Source: Microbispora triticiradicis (GTDB lineage: Bacteria; Actinomycetota; Actinomycetes; Streptosporangiales; Streptosporangiaceae). Taken from it: a DNA stretch of 64,000 nt. Position 1 is the first letter of the stretch, and each line of letters opens with the position of its first letter. Positions 6,516 through 16,014 of the stretch are shown here, piece by piece. The translations under genes were made by a program, and so were the position numbers. The stretch lies in the NCBI GenBank assembly GCA_003260025.2, contig QFZU02000037.1, forward strand, positions 1 to 64,000. Reading direction: 5' to 3'. Under the pieces are notes generated by a model. The model had not been told where the DNA came from, did not search any database, and saw nothing but the letters and a program-made list of their open reading frames with translations.

Positions 6516-9434
6516 ATGATCAGTCGAATCTCAGCCGTCGCGGTGCTTCTCCTCGGGATGCTCGCGATGAACCTTGCCGGTGGAACCGCCCGAGCCGCCG
6601 GTACGCGCCCCTTCTCCGTCACCATCACCCATGTGGAGTGCGTGGACGACTGTGACGAGGAGGGGCTGGAGGCCGCGCTGGAAGGCCACGCCGATTTCTA
6701 CGCCAAAGTGTGGATAAACGGCGTAAAACAGCCACCGGGTAGCAGCGACGACGACCCGTCTACCCCCATCATCGACAACAACGGGAGCATCGACCCGTTC
6801 TGGGTGGTGTCGACGCAGGTTCCCGACAGCGTGGTGAACGTGCCGGTCACCATCCAGATCTGGGACAGGGACGACAGCTCCGGCGACGACCTCGGCGACG
6901 CGAGCCCGCGCGACGACGACAACAACCTCGACTTCAGGGTCAGTTACTACAACGGCAAGTGGATCGACCACACCGGCCAGGAGGATCAGGTCAACTGGCC
7001 CCAGTCGTGTTCGACGGGGGACGGCGGAGACGACGACGAACCCCGCGTCAAGGTGTGCTTCGACGTCAGCACCGAGTCGACCAGCGGCGACTCCGACGGC
7101 GACTTCCTGCTCGACGGATGGGAGCGCAACGGCTACAACGCGGACGGCGACGGCACCGTGGACGTCGATCTCCCCGGCATGGGCGCCGACCCGCTGCGGA
7201 AGGACCTGTTCCTGGAGGTCGACTGCCTGGCCGCCGCCGACCACGACCACTGCCCGGCTCAGGGGGCGGTCCAATCGGTCGTCCAGGCGTTCGCCGACGC
7301 TCCCGTGGACAACGCCGACGGCACCAAGGGGCTCCAACTGCACGTCGACGTCGGCAACATGTTCCGCCAGGCCCCGGGAACCGCCACCACGGTGCCGCGT
7401 GCAGGGGCGGCGGCACCGGTGGGGACCTTCGGCAACTACGGAGGCGGCGGCGACCGGATCGCGGAGGCCGGCAACACGGTGGTCGACTGGGACGGAGCCG
7501 CCGGCAGGCCGGCGACGAACTTCTTCAGCCTGAAGAACATGAACAAGGCCCGCGACCTCCTCTTCCGCTACGCGCTGTTCGTCCACCAGACCAACTACCG
7601 GTCCGCGGCCAACGACTGCACGAGCGGCTGGGCGAAGGGCATCCCCGGCGTGAACTTCATCGTCGCCCTGGGCGGCACGAACGCGGGGGGCGGCGCCTGC
7701 TGGGGCACCGACGCCGGCGGCCGTTCGGTCGGCACGCAGAACGAGCAGGCGGGCACGCTCATGCACGAGTTCGGCCACACCCTCGGCCTGCAGCACGGCG
7801 GCGGCGACAGCGTCAACAACAAACCCAACTACCTGAGCCTCATGAACTACACCTTCCAGGACTGCAGCGTCCCGGCGTTCCCCGGAGTCGTCCCGGGAGG
7901 CTGCGACTACTCCCGCGTCGCCCTTTCGCCGCTCAACGAGGTGCTGCCGCCCGGCCTGGACGAGTGCGCGGGAATCGGCGTCGCCGGCGCGGGCGGCAAC
8001 GACTGGGACGGCGGCGGACTGTCCGGCGCGACGTGCGGGCCGCCGCTGCCGACCGCCAACGTGTCCGCGAACATCAACGGCGACTTCAACGACGCGAACG
8101 GCAACGGCACCCAGGACCCCGGCGAGGCGGCCATCCTGGGAACACTGAACGGCTCCGAGGACTGGAACAGGATCTTCTACGGGTTCCGGACCATAGACGG
8201 TTTCCCGACGGCCGGCAGGCCCACCGAGGGCGAGCCCGACCCCGACGCCGTCCGCGACAACCGCGCGTTCCTCGCCCCGCTGGTCCGGCCGGAACCGGCC
8301 GTGGACACCACCGGCCCGGCAGGCGCCGACCCCGGTGACACCGTCGGCTACGACGCGAAGGTCGCCAACACGGGCCGCGGCCCGGCGCTCTCCACCGAAC
8401 TCACCGACGTCGCACCCGACGGTACGCGCGCCGTCTTCGACATCGGCCTGCTCCCCGTCGGAGCCGGTGCGACGCGCCACGTGAGCGTGGAGGTGCCGTG
8501 CACCGCCGAGGACGGCACGGTCCTGACCAACAGGGCCTCCGCCACGGCCAAGGACATGCTCGGCAACGCCTTCTCCGGCTCCGGCACGGTCACGACCACC
8601 GTGCACGCGCCGGTGCTCGCCGTGTCGAAGACCGCCACCCCGTCGGTCAACGCGGGCGAGGCGATCACCTACCGGATCACGTACGAGAACACGGGCAGCG
8701 GCGGCGCGGACGACGTGGTCGTCACCGACGTCCTCCCCGCCGGGGTGTACTACAGCAGGGCGCTGGACACGGGAGCCGGGCCCGCGCCGGAGGTGACCCT
8801 CAACGGGGACGGCACCCGCACCCTGGTCTGGCACGTCGGCGGCGTCGCCGGCGCCTCGGGCCGCAAGGCGATCGAGTACACGGCCCGGCCGAGCCTGCTC
8901 GCCGCGCCGGGAAGCACGGTCGCGAACACGGCCCGGGTGACGTTCACCAACGCCAACGGCTGCACGTACGCGCCCGTGACCGCGTCGGCCACGACGAGGA
9001 TCACCCAGGTGCCCGCGACGCGCGACCCGCTGAGCCAGGGGTACTGGAAGAACCATTCGCAGCAGTGGACGGGCGAGATCCTCGCCCGCATCCAGGCGAC
9101 CGACCAGCGTTTCGAGAGGGCGGACGGCTCGACCGCAGACGGCGCCCTGTCGCCGGCCGAGGTCACGGCCGTCCTGACGGCGGGCGGCCCGCAGGTGAAC
9201 ATCCTGCGCACCCAGCTTCTCGCCGGCTACTTCAACCTGGCCACCCGGCGCGTCAACGCCGACACGACGGTCTCCTCGGCGGCGGGCCTCCGGAACGGCG
9301 TCCACACCGTCCGTGACGCGGCTCTCTTCGCCGCCGGAACGCTCGCCCTTCCCGTAGCGGGCAACGGGGACCGCTACGGCGACGCGATCCGGATCCTGGA
9401 CGAGATCAACAACAACAGGAGCGAGGTGTACTGA
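6516..9434 (+). CDS. Secreted zinc metalloprotease with calcium-binding segment and DUF11 repeats
   Basis: A 972-residue exported protein. The ATG follows AAGGA, and the signal peptide ends near ARAAG. An Asp-rich region with DSDGDFLLDGWE (about residue 193) resembles calcium-binding thrombospondin-3/EF-type loops. The catalytic motif is HEFGHTLGLQH (His417, Glu418, His421, His427), followed by a Met-turn LMNY near 443, which places it with metzincin-type metallopeptidases. Two DUF11/CARDB-like beta-sandwich repeats follow (near 597 and 699, PVLAVSKTATPSVNAGE). A C-terminal module begins LSQGYWKNHSQQW, a motif common in secreted bacterial proteins. No transmembrane anchor is seen, so it is probably released or wall-associated. 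Substrate unknown. Confidence 0.82.
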   Translation: MISRISAVAVLLLGMLAMNLAGGTARAAGTRPFSVTITHVECVDDCDEEGLEAALEGHADFYAKVWINGVKQPPGSSDDDPSTPIIDNNGSIDPFWVVSTQVPDSVVNVPVTIQIWDRDDSSGDDLGDASPRDDDNNLDFRVSYYNGKWIDHTGQEDQVNWPQSCSTGDGGDDDEPRVKVCFDVSTESTSGDSDGDFLLDGWERNGYNADGDGTVDVDLPGMGADPLRKDLFLEVDCLAAADHDHCPAQGAVQSVVQAFADAPVDNADGTKGLQLHVDVGNMFRQAPGTATTVPRAGAAAPVGTFGNYGGGGDRIAEAGNTVVDWDGAAGRPATNFFSLKNMNKARDLLFRYALFVHQTNYRSAANDCTSGWAKGIPGVNFIVALGGTNAGGGACWGTDAGGRSVGTQNEQAGTLMHEFGHTLGLQHGGGDSVNNKPNYLSLMNYTFQDCSVPAFPGVVPGGCDYSRVALSPLNEVLPPGLDECAGIGVAGAGGNDWDGGGLSGATCGPPLPTANVSANINGDFNDANGNGTQDPGEAAILGTLNGSEDWNRIFYGFRTIDGFPTAGRPTEGEPDPDAVRDNRAFLAPLVRPEPAVDTTGPAGADPGDTVGYDAKVANTGRGPALSTELTDVAPDGTRAVFDIGLLPVGAGATRHVSVEVPCTAEDGTVLTNRASATAKDMLGNAFSGSGTVTTTVHAPVLAVSKTATPSVNAGEAITYRITYENTGSGGADDVVVTDVLPAGVYYSRALDTGAGPAPEVTLNGDGTRTLVWHVGGVAGASGRKAIEYTARPSLLAAPGSTVANTARVTFTNANGCTYAPVTASATTRITQVPATRDPLSQGYWKNHSQQWTGEILARIQATDQRFERADGSTADGALSPAEVTAVLTAGGPQVNILRTQLLAGYFNLATRRVNADTTVSSAAGLRNGVHTVRDAALFAAGTLALPVAGNGDRYGDAIRILDEINNNRSEVY

Positions 9435-9462
9435 ACCACCCCGGCTCGCCTGCCGGGCCGAG

Positions 9463-9491
9463 AGGCCGGTTCCGACGATCGGAGCCGGCCT
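9463..9491. terminator. Hairpin terminator between convergent genes
   Basis: Arms AGGCCGGTTCCGA and TCGGAGCCGGCCT with a 3-base CGA loop and a single G-T pair. It sits between the metalloprotease and the convergent penicillin-binding protein gene and could serve both. There is no long U run, as is usual in actinomycetes. Confidence 0.65.
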
Positions 9492-9533
9492 TCCGGCCGC
9501 TGCGGAGGAGGCCGACGAGCGTACGGTCGTCGC

Positions 9534-11099
9534 TCAGAGCGCCCTGAGGAAGCGGGCGGCGACCGGGGCGGCGACCTCCGCGCCGGTGCCGCCGCCCTCG
9601 ACCACCACCGCGAAGGCCAGGTCGCCCCTGTACCCGATGAACCACGAGTGGGTGGGCGGTTCGTCGCTCGACCCCGCCTCGCCCGACCCCGCCTCGCCCG
9701 AGCCGTACTCGGCCGTGCCGGTCTTGCCCGCGGCGCCCGGCGGGAAGGAGACACCGCTCGCCGTGCCCTCGCTGACCACGGCGGGCATCAGCCTCCGCAG
9801 CGCGGACACGACCGCCGGCTCCAGCCGGCGGGGAGGAGTGGCGTCCGGGACGAGCGAGGCCGGGACCAGCCGAGGCTGGCGCCAGGTGCCCGCGGCGACG
9901 GCGCCCGCGACCGCGGCCATGTTCAGCGGGCTGGCCAGGACGCGCCCCTGGCCGATGGCGGCGGACGCGAGGTCGGTCTCGTCGCGCGGCGCGGGGAAGG
10001 CGGCGTCCACGGCGGGCACACCGATCTTGATGGTGGCGCCGAACCCGAAGTCGGCGGCCACCTTGGTCAGGCGGTCCGCGCCGAGGCGGTCCACCGCCAT
10101 GGCGCCGAACGTGGTGTTGCACGAATGGGCGAAGGCGTCGACGAAGCGCAGCGTGCCGTAGTCGTGGTGCTCGGCGTTGTGGAACGGGAAGCCGCCGATC
10201 GTCTTCTCGGCGGGGCACTCGACGGTCTGGCCGGGCGTGACGCCACCGGCGACCAGGGCCGAAGCCGTAACCACCTTGAAGGTGGAGCCGGGCGGGTACG
10301 CGCCGAGCAGGGCGCGGTTGTAGCCGCCCGGCTTGTTCACCACCGCCAGGACCTCGCCCGTGGACGGGCGCAGCGCGACGAGCGAGGCGGGTTTGGCCAC
10401 GCCGTCCAGGGCCCGCGCCCCCGCCCGGTGCACCCGCAGGTCGAGCGTGGTCCGCAGCGGCTCGCCGGGCTTCGCCCCGCCTTCGGCGAGGGTGACGACC
10501 TTCGAGCCCGTCCGCGTGTCGACGAGGTCGGCCCGCGCGGACGCGGTGCCGTCCAGGCGGGAGCCGTACTGAGCCCGGAGTGCCTCCACGATCTGCTGCA
10601 CGGAGCCCGGAGCGTCCGGCGTGTCGATGCGGGTGCCGTCCGCGGCGGTCGTCGGGGCACGTTCGGCGGGCACCGTGGTGAGCCTGGCCCGCACGCCGCC
10701 GGTCAGCCGCGGGTGGACGGCCGCCGGGGTCCAGGCCACCTTCCAGGCGCGGTCGCTCTCGACCAGCCGCAGCCTGCCGTCGTACGCGATGGGCAGCGGG
10801 CCGGTGAGCCGTGCCCGAAACCGCACGGTCTCCTCCTGGACGTCCCTCACCTGGAATCGCTGCCCGGTCAGCTTCAGGTCGTCGTGGAAGCGGCGGTAGG
10901 TGCTCTCGAAAGAGGCCGGCGGGCCGGCGGTGAGCGCGCGCATCGCCGCGTAGTCCGAGCGTGACCAGGCCGCGAGGAAGTCCCGCGCGGTCTCCTCGGG
11001 TGAGCCCTTCGTCCGCAGCGCCCAGATGGTCACCCCCGCGGCCACCACCGGAACGAGCACCCCCGCCGTGACGTACGGCCACCGCCTTCGCTCTCTCAT
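9534..11099 (-). CDS. Penicillin-binding protein with MecA_N-like domain (class B transpeptidase)
   Basis: Membrane-anchored D,D-transpeptidase of 521 residues that cross-links peptidoglycan. A short basic N-terminus and one membrane segment (about residues 10-28) are followed by an NTF2-like MecA_N domain (about 33-145). The penicillin-binding domain has all three motifs: Ser272-x-x-Lys (GSTFK), Ser326-Cys-Asn and Lys459-Thr-Gly-Thr. The ATG at 11099 is preceded by AAGGGGG. Repeated GSGEAGSGEAGS after KTGT reflects a short DNA repeat and lies in a loop. The MecA_N architecture is typical of low-affinity or intrinsic-resistance PBPs, but resistance itself cannot be read from sequence. Confidence 0.9.
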   Translation of the reverse strand: MRERRRWPYVTAGVLVPVVAAGVTIWALRTKGSPEETARDFLAAWSRSDYAAMRALTAGPPASFESTYRRFHDDLKLTGQRFQVRDVQEETVRFRARLTGPLPIAYDGRLRLVESDRAWKVAWTPAAVHPRLTGGVRARLTTVPAERAPTTAADGTRIDTPDAPGSVQQIVEALRAQYGSRLDGTASARADLVDTRTGSKVVTLAEGGAKPGEPLRTTLDLRVHRAGARALDGVAKPASLVALRPSTGEVLAVVNKPGGYNRALLGAYPPGSTFKVVTASALVAGGVTPGQTVECPAEKTIGGFPFHNAEHHDYGTLRFVDAFAHSCNTTFGAMAVDRLGADRLTKVAADFGFGATIKIGVPAVDAAFPAPRDETDLASAAIGQGRVLASPLNMAAVAGAVAAGTWRQPRLVPASLVPDATPPRRLEPAVVSALRRLMPAVVSEGTASGVSFPPGAAGKTGTAEYGSGEAGSGEAGSSDEPPTHSWFIGYRGDLAFAVVVEGGGTGAEVAAPVAARFLRAL

Positions 11100-11207
11100 G
11101 TGTCCCCCTTCGAGTCGAGTGCGCGTCAAGGGCAGCAGACCGGCCGGGAGTATGTCCAATATGGATATGAACGCGCTTCATGTGCGATTTGGATATGCTC
11201 CCAGCTC

Positions 11208-12155
11208 GTGGACCTTGTCCGGCATCTCGGCTACTTCCTCGTCGTGACGGAAGAGCTGCACTTCGGGAACGCGGCCGCGCGGCTGGGCATGGCCCAGCCG
11301 CCGTTAAGCCAGCGCATCAGGCGTCTGGAGGAGGAGCTGGGCATGCGCCTGTTCGAGCGGTCGAGCCGCCGGGTCGCGCTGACCGAGGCGGGCCGGCTGC
11401 TGGTGCCCGAGGCCCGTGAGATCGTCGCCAGGGTGGAGCGGATGCGCGACCTCATGGCCGACCTGGCGCGCGGCGACACGGCGGTCGTACGTGCGGGCGT
11501 GCCCGCCGACCTGGGCGCACCCGTGCTCGCCGCGCTCATCGCGGGGTTCCGCGACCGCCGCCCCGACGTACGGCTGTCGCCCGCCGAGATGGGCACGGCC
11601 GCGCAGGTCGCCGCGTTGCTGGAGGGCAGGCTCGACGTCGGGCTGCTGCGGCATCCGGTCGCCGCGGACGGGCTCGCCTACGGGCCCGTGCTCGTCCGTC
11701 ATCCGGGCGTCCTGCTGGCCGAGGACGACGAGCTCACCGCCTGGGCGACCGTGCACCTCGGCGACCTGGCCGGGCGGGAGCTGGTGCTGTTCCCCCGGGA
11801 CGCCGAGCCCGGCCTGTACGACGACACGCTGGCCTCCTGCCGCCGCGGCGGATTCGTCCCCGCCGCGATCACCTGCACCGACCGCGCGGAGTTCGCCCTC
11901 GGCCTGGTCCTGTCCGGCACGGCCGTCGCGTTCGGTGCCCCCGCGGAGACGCCGGGGGTGGTGTGGCGGCCGCTCGCGGGCACGCCCCTGGCCTGGCGCT
12001 GGCTCCCGGCCTGGCGGGCCGAGCCGGGGCCGTACGTGCGAGACTTCACGGCCGTGGCCGTACGGGTGCTGAAGGAGAGCGCGGGCATGGTGGACGAGGG
12101 AGCGCCGCCCACGCCCCGTGTGGCGCCGCGCCCGGCGACCGGGTTCCTCGCGTGA
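11208..12155 (+). CDS. LysR-family transcriptional regulator
   Basis: A 315-residue LTTR. The N-terminal winged helix is clear (YFLVVTEELHFGNAAARLGMAQPPLSQRIRRLEEELG), then LFERSSRRVALTEAG. A periplasmic-binding-like effector domain occupies the rest. The GTG start was chosen because it places the conserved DLVRHLGYF at the N-terminus. A TATGCT box 9 bases upstream and no Shine-Dalgarno suggest a leaderless message. GGATATG occurs twice in the region between this gene and the divergent PBP. The stop overlaps the start of the beta-lactamase-like gene, so the two are translationally coupled. Confidence 0.88.
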   Translation: MDLVRHLGYFLVVTEELHFGNAAARLGMAQPPLSQRIRRLEEELGMRLFERSSRRVALTEAGRLLVPEAREIVARVERMRDLMADLARGDTAVVRAGVPADLGAPVLAALIAGFRDRRPDVRLSPAEMGTAAQVAALLEGRLDVGLLRHPVAADGLAYGPVLVRHPGVLLAEDDELTAWATVHLGDLAGRELVLFPRDAEPGLYDDTLASCRRGGFVPAAITCTDRAEFALGLVLSGTAVAFGAPAETPGVVWRPLAGTPLAWRWLPAWRAEPGPYVRDFTAVAVRVLKESAGMVDEGAPPTPRVAPRPATGFLA

Positions 12156-13039
12156 GCCCCGGCGTGGATCCGCTGGAGCGCGTCTTCCGCAACGCCGGCG
12201 TCACCGGATGGCTGCACGCCGTCGACGTCGACGGCGGGCGCGAGGTGGGCCTGCGGGCCGCCGAGCCGGTGGTGCTCGCGTCGGTCTTCAAGCTGCCCCT
12301 GCTGCTGGAACTGCACCGCCAGGCCGAGCGCGGGCTGCTCGACCTCGCCGGGCTCGTCCGCGTGCCGGCGGAGGGCCGTACGCGCGGGGGCACCGGGCTG
12401 GCGGCGATGCTGGACGACGCCACGCTGTCGCTGCGCGACCTGGCGTACCTGATGATGACGGTGAGCGACAACGCCGCGGCCGACGTGCTGCTGGCCCGGG
12501 TGGGCCGGGAGGCGGTCAACACGCTGCTCGACGGCCTCGGGCTCACGGAGACGCGGGTGGTGCACGACTGTCGCGACATGCTGACCAGCCTGTGGGAGGA
12601 CGCGGGTGTGGCGGACCAGGCCGCCCTGATGCAGGCGTGCGCGGACCCCGAGGTGGTGGCACGGCTGCGCGCGCTCCGTCCGGAGCGGAGCAACCGGAGC
12701 ACGCCGCGCGAGATGACCCGGCTGCTGGCCATGATCTGGCGGGACGAGGCGGCGGGCGCGGCCTCGTGCGCGGCGGTCCGCCGCCTCATGGCCCTGCAGG
12801 TGTGGCCGCACCGGCTGGCCTCGGGCTTCCCGTTCGACGACGTCGCGGTGAGCGGCAAGACGGGCACGCTGCCCACGCTCCGCAACGAGGTCGGGGTGGT
12901 CGAGTATCCCGACGGCGGGCGCTACGCCGTGGCGGTCTTCACCCGGTCGCTCAGCACGGCGCAGAACCAGCCGCGGGCCGACGCCGCGATCGGGGCCGCC
13001 GCCCGCATCGCGATCGACCAGCTCAGAACCCACATATGA
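12152..13039 (+). CDS. Class A beta-lactamase-like serine hydrolase lacking Glu166
   Basis: A 295-residue protein with the penicillin-recognising fold: Ser-x-x-Lys in ASVFKLP, Ser-Asp-Asn in MTVSDNAAAD and Lys-Thr-Gly in SGKTGT, plus the family STPREMTRLL helix. The position 36 residues after the SDN serine, where class A enzymes have the deacylating Glu166, falls in VVHDCRDM with no Glu. No signal peptide is present from the GTG that overlaps the LysR stop (GTGA). It may therefore be a cytoplasmic serine hydrolase or esterase rather than a drug-hydrolysing enzyme. Pairing with a LysR gene recalls AmpR-AmpC, but here both genes lie on the same strand. Confidence 0.82.
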   Translation: MSPGVDPLERVFRNAGVTGWLHAVDVDGGREVGLRAAEPVVLASVFKLPLLLELHRQAERGLLDLAGLVRVPAEGRTRGGTGLAAMLDDATLSLRDLAYLMMTVSDNAAADVLLARVGREAVNTLLDGLGLTETRVVHDCRDMLTSLWEDAGVADQAALMQACADPEVVARLRALRPERSNRSTPREMTRLLAMIWRDEAAGAASCAAVRRLMALQVWPHRLASGFPFDDVAVSGKTGTLPTLRNEVGVVEYPDGGRYAVAVFTRSLSTAQNQPRADAAIGAAARIAIDQLRTHI

Positions 13040-13102
13040 CAGGGGTGTTCTGTGTGGGCCGCGAGGGTGACACCTGGCCCGGGCATGGCGAAGATGGGGG
13101 GC

Positions 13103-15016
13103 ATGGTCGAGGAAGGCGCTCTGCTCTGGGAACCCACGCCCGACGTCGTGCGTGCCGCCCGGATCACCCGGTACATGGAACGGCTGGGCCACACCGGTGC
13201 GTACGAGGACGTGTGGAAGTGGTCGGTCGAGTCTCCGGCCGACTTCTGGACGTCCATCTGGGACTACTTCGGCGTGATCGGCACGCGTGGCGACGGGCCC
13301 GTCATCCGTGGAACGATGCCGGACGCCGAATGGTTCGCCGGCTCGGCCCTCAACTACGCCGAGAACGCGCTGCGCGGCCACCCCGGCCGTACGGCGGTGG
13401 TCTTCCGCGACGAGTCGGGCAGCCGCTGGCAGTACTCGCTGGGCGAGATCCGCGAGGAGGTCGCCCGGGTCCGGGCGGGGCTGGTGCGGCTCGGCGTCGG
13501 GCTCGGCGACCGGGTCGCGGCCTACGTCCCGAACATCCCCGAGGCGCTCATCGCCTTCCTCGCCACCGCCTCGCTCGGGGCGATCTGGTCCTCCTGCTCG
13601 CCGGACTTCGGCGCGCCCAGCGTGACCGACCGCTTCGCGCAGATCGAGCCGAAGGTGCTGATCGCGGTGGACGGCTACCGCTACGGCGGCAAGGCGTACG
13701 ACCGGTCGGAGGTGGTGCGCGAGATCGCCGGGAAGCTGCCGACGCTGCGGGCGACCGTCTGGATCCCCCGGCTCGGCGCGGAGGCGCCCGACGGCGCGCC
13801 GAGCTGGGACGACCTGCGCGCCGAGTTCGCGCCGCTGGAGTTCGAGCGGGTGCCGTTCGGTCATCCGCTGTGGGTGCTGTACTCCTCGGGCACCACCGGC
13901 CTGCCCAAGCCGATCGTCCACGGCCACGGCGGGATCGTCCTGGAGCACCTCAAGTCGCTGTCCTTCCACCAGGACCTCGGCGAGGGGGACGTGTTCTTCT
14001 GGTACACCACCACCGGCTGGATGATGTGGAACTACCTCATCGGCGGCCTACTGGCCGGCGCCACCGTCCTGCTGTACGACGGCAGCGCGGCCCATCCCGG
14101 CATCGAGGCGCTGTGGCGGCTCGCCGCCGAGGAGGATGTGACCTACTTCGGCACGGGCGCGCCGTACATCGTGGCGTCCATGAAGGCCGGGGTGAAGCCG
14201 GAGGGCCTCGACCGGCTGCGCGGCATCGGCTCGACCGGCTCGCCGCTGCCGCCGGAGGGGTTCGCCTGGGTCTACTCCGAGGTCGGGCCCGGCGTGCAGC
14301 TCGGCTCGTTCTCCGGCGGCACCGACGTGTGCACCGGGTTCGTCGGCCCGGTCCCGCTGCTGCCGATCCGGGCCGGCGTCATCCCGTGCCGCTGCCTCGG
14401 TGCGTCCGTCGAGTCGTTCGACCCCTCCGGAGCCTCGATCGTCGGTGAGGTGGGCGAACTCGTCATCACCCGGCCCATGCCGTCCATGCCGGTCATGTTC
14501 TGGAACGACCCCTCCGGCGACCGGTACCGGGAGTCGTACTTCGCCGACTATCCGGGCGTCTGGCGGCACGGCGACTGGATCAAGATCCTCCCCGACGGCG
14601 GCTGCGTCATCTACGGCCGGTCCGACTCCACTCTGAACCGCGGCGGGGTGCGCATGGGCACCAGCGAGTTCTACCGGGTCGTCGAGAGGTTCGAGGAGAT
14701 CGCCGACAGCCTGGTCATCGACACCGGGCAACTCGGCCAGGAGGGCAGGCTGCTGCTCTTCGTCACGCTCGCCGACGGCACGGCGCTGTCCGACGACCTG
14801 ATTGCCCGGCTGCGTACGGCCCTGCGCACCGAACTGTCGCCCCGGCACGTACCCGACGAGATCCACGAGGTCCCCGGCATCCCCCGCACGCTGTCGGGCA
14901 AGAAGCTGGAGGTCCCCGTACGGAAGATCCTGCTCGGCACGCCCGTCGACCGGGCGGCCAACCGCGACGCCATGGCCAACCCCGAGGTCCTCTCCCACTT
15001 CGCGCCGGACCACTGA
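13103..15016 (+). CDS. aacS: Acetoacetyl-CoA synthetase
   Basis: ATP-dependent acid-thiol ligase of 637 residues that activates acetoacetate to acetoacetyl-CoA, feeding ketone-body or polyhydroxybutyrate-linked metabolism. The ANL-superfamily motifs are present: YSSGTTGLPKPIVHGHGG (P-loop), YTTTGWMMWN, GSFSGGTDVCTGFVGP, and the C-terminal LSGKKLEVPVRKIL with the catalytic Lys. Length and the N-terminal WEPTPDVVRAARITRYM match acetoacetyl-CoA rather than acetyl-CoA synthetases. Among several close Met codons (13085, 13094, 13103) the last has the best upstream GGGGGG and matches the usual family start. Confidence 0.92.
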   Translation: MVEEGALLWEPTPDVVRAARITRYMERLGHTGAYEDVWKWSVESPADFWTSIWDYFGVIGTRGDGPVIRGTMPDAEWFAGSALNYAENALRGHPGRTAVVFRDESGSRWQYSLGEIREEVARVRAGLVRLGVGLGDRVAAYVPNIPEALIAFLATASLGAIWSSCSPDFGAPSVTDRFAQIEPKVLIAVDGYRYGGKAYDRSEVVREIAGKLPTLRATVWIPRLGAEAPDGAPSWDDLRAEFAPLEFERVPFGHPLWVLYSSGTTGLPKPIVHGHGGIVLEHLKSLSFHQDLGEGDVFFWYTTTGWMMWNYLIGGLLAGATVLLYDGSAAHPGIEALWRLAAEEDVTYFGTGAPYIVASMKAGVKPEGLDRLRGIGSTGSPLPPEGFAWVYSEVGPGVQLGSFSGGTDVCTGFVGPVPLLPIRAGVIPCRCLGASVESFDPSGASIVGEVGELVITRPMPSMPVMFWNDPSGDRYRESYFADYPGVWRHGDWIKILPDGGCVIYGRSDSTLNRGGVRMGTSEFYRVVERFEEIADSLVIDTGQLGQEGRLLLFVTLADGTALSDDLIARLRTALRTELSPRHVPDEIHEVPGIPRTLSGKKLEVPVRKILLGTPVDRAANRDAMANPEVLSHFAPDH

Positions 15017-15032
15017 GATCGCCATCTGTATA

Positions 15033-16008
15033 AGTCTCGCCGGGCAGGCGCCGCTGCGCGGGCGGGCGTCGCTCGACCTGGTGGTGCAGCCCTTCGACCA
15101 TCGGCTTCCGGCGGTTCTGGGGAATCGAGGACCCCCGGCTCGCGCTTCAGGTGAACGCCATCGTGGGCGGGACGCCGGCGTACCGGACCGGCTTCGTCGA
15201 CCACGAGGCGCCGGGCGAGGATCTCGACGACTGGGTGGTCAGGCGGGTGCTCGACCCCGCGGTGCCGCTCTTCCGCGAGGCCCGATACCTGCTGACGAAC
15301 CAGATGGAGATCCGCGACGAGGCGCTCTACCACGCCGTCCTCGGCGCGATCGCGGCCGGGAACAACACGCGGGGCGGCATCGCGGGGCACATGGAGCGGA
15401 AGGCGACCGACATCGCCCATCCGCTCGCCGTGCTGGAGGACTGCCGGCTCATCCGCAAGGAGATCGACCCGATCCGCAAGCGCTCGCTCTACCGGGTCGC
15501 CGAGCCGCTCGTCACGTTCTACGAGGCGATCATGCGTCCGGCCTGGAGCCTGCTGGAGCGGGGATGGGCCGACCGGGTGTGGCGGGGCGCCGGAGCCAGG
15601 TTCGCGGCGCAGGTGGTGGGCCCGCACTTCGAGCACGTCTGCCGGGAGTTCGCGCTCGCCCACGACTGGGACGGCGAGTACGCCACCGAGGTCGCCGCGG
15701 GGATCGCCCCCGGCGGTGGCAGGGGACAGAACATCGAGGTCGACGTGATCGCCCTCGCGCCGCAGGACGACCACCCGCGCCGGCTCCTGTCGGTCGGCGA
15801 GGCGAAGCGGTCGCAGACCATGAACGTCGGCCACCTGAAGCGCCTGGCGCAGGCCAGGGACCAGCTGCACATGCGAGGGCTCGACACGCGCGACACGGTG
15901 CTCGCCCTCTACAGCGGCGCCGGTTTCGATCCCGCGCTCACCGAGGCCGCCGCCCGCGACCCCCGCGTCCTCCTGGTCGACCTGCCCCTGCTGTACGGCG
16001 GCGCGTGA
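15033..16008 (+). pseudogene. 5'-truncated, frameshifted AAA ATPase of the DUF234 (archaeal-type ATPase) family
   Basis: The intact family has an N-terminal AAA ATPase, a winged helix and a C-terminal DUF234 nuclease-like domain. Here only the end of the ATPase remains, as APLRGRASLDLVVQPFD in one frame. A frameshift near 15105 moves reading to RRFWGIEDPRLALQVNAIVGG in another, which then continues to the stop. The distal part keeps NTRGGIAGHMERKATDIAHPL (winged helix) and a PD-(D/E)xK-like EVDVIAL...GEAKRS. Walker A and B are absent. The 285-codon frame from GTG 15151 could still be translated, but it lacks the motor. Confidence 0.8.
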
Positions 16009-16014
16009 GCGTCA

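Noticed and set aside
6531-9305. Long reverse open frame opposite the metalloprotease
   Set aside because: High-GC antisense shadow; the forward frame carries a signal peptide and the HExxHxxGxxH motif.
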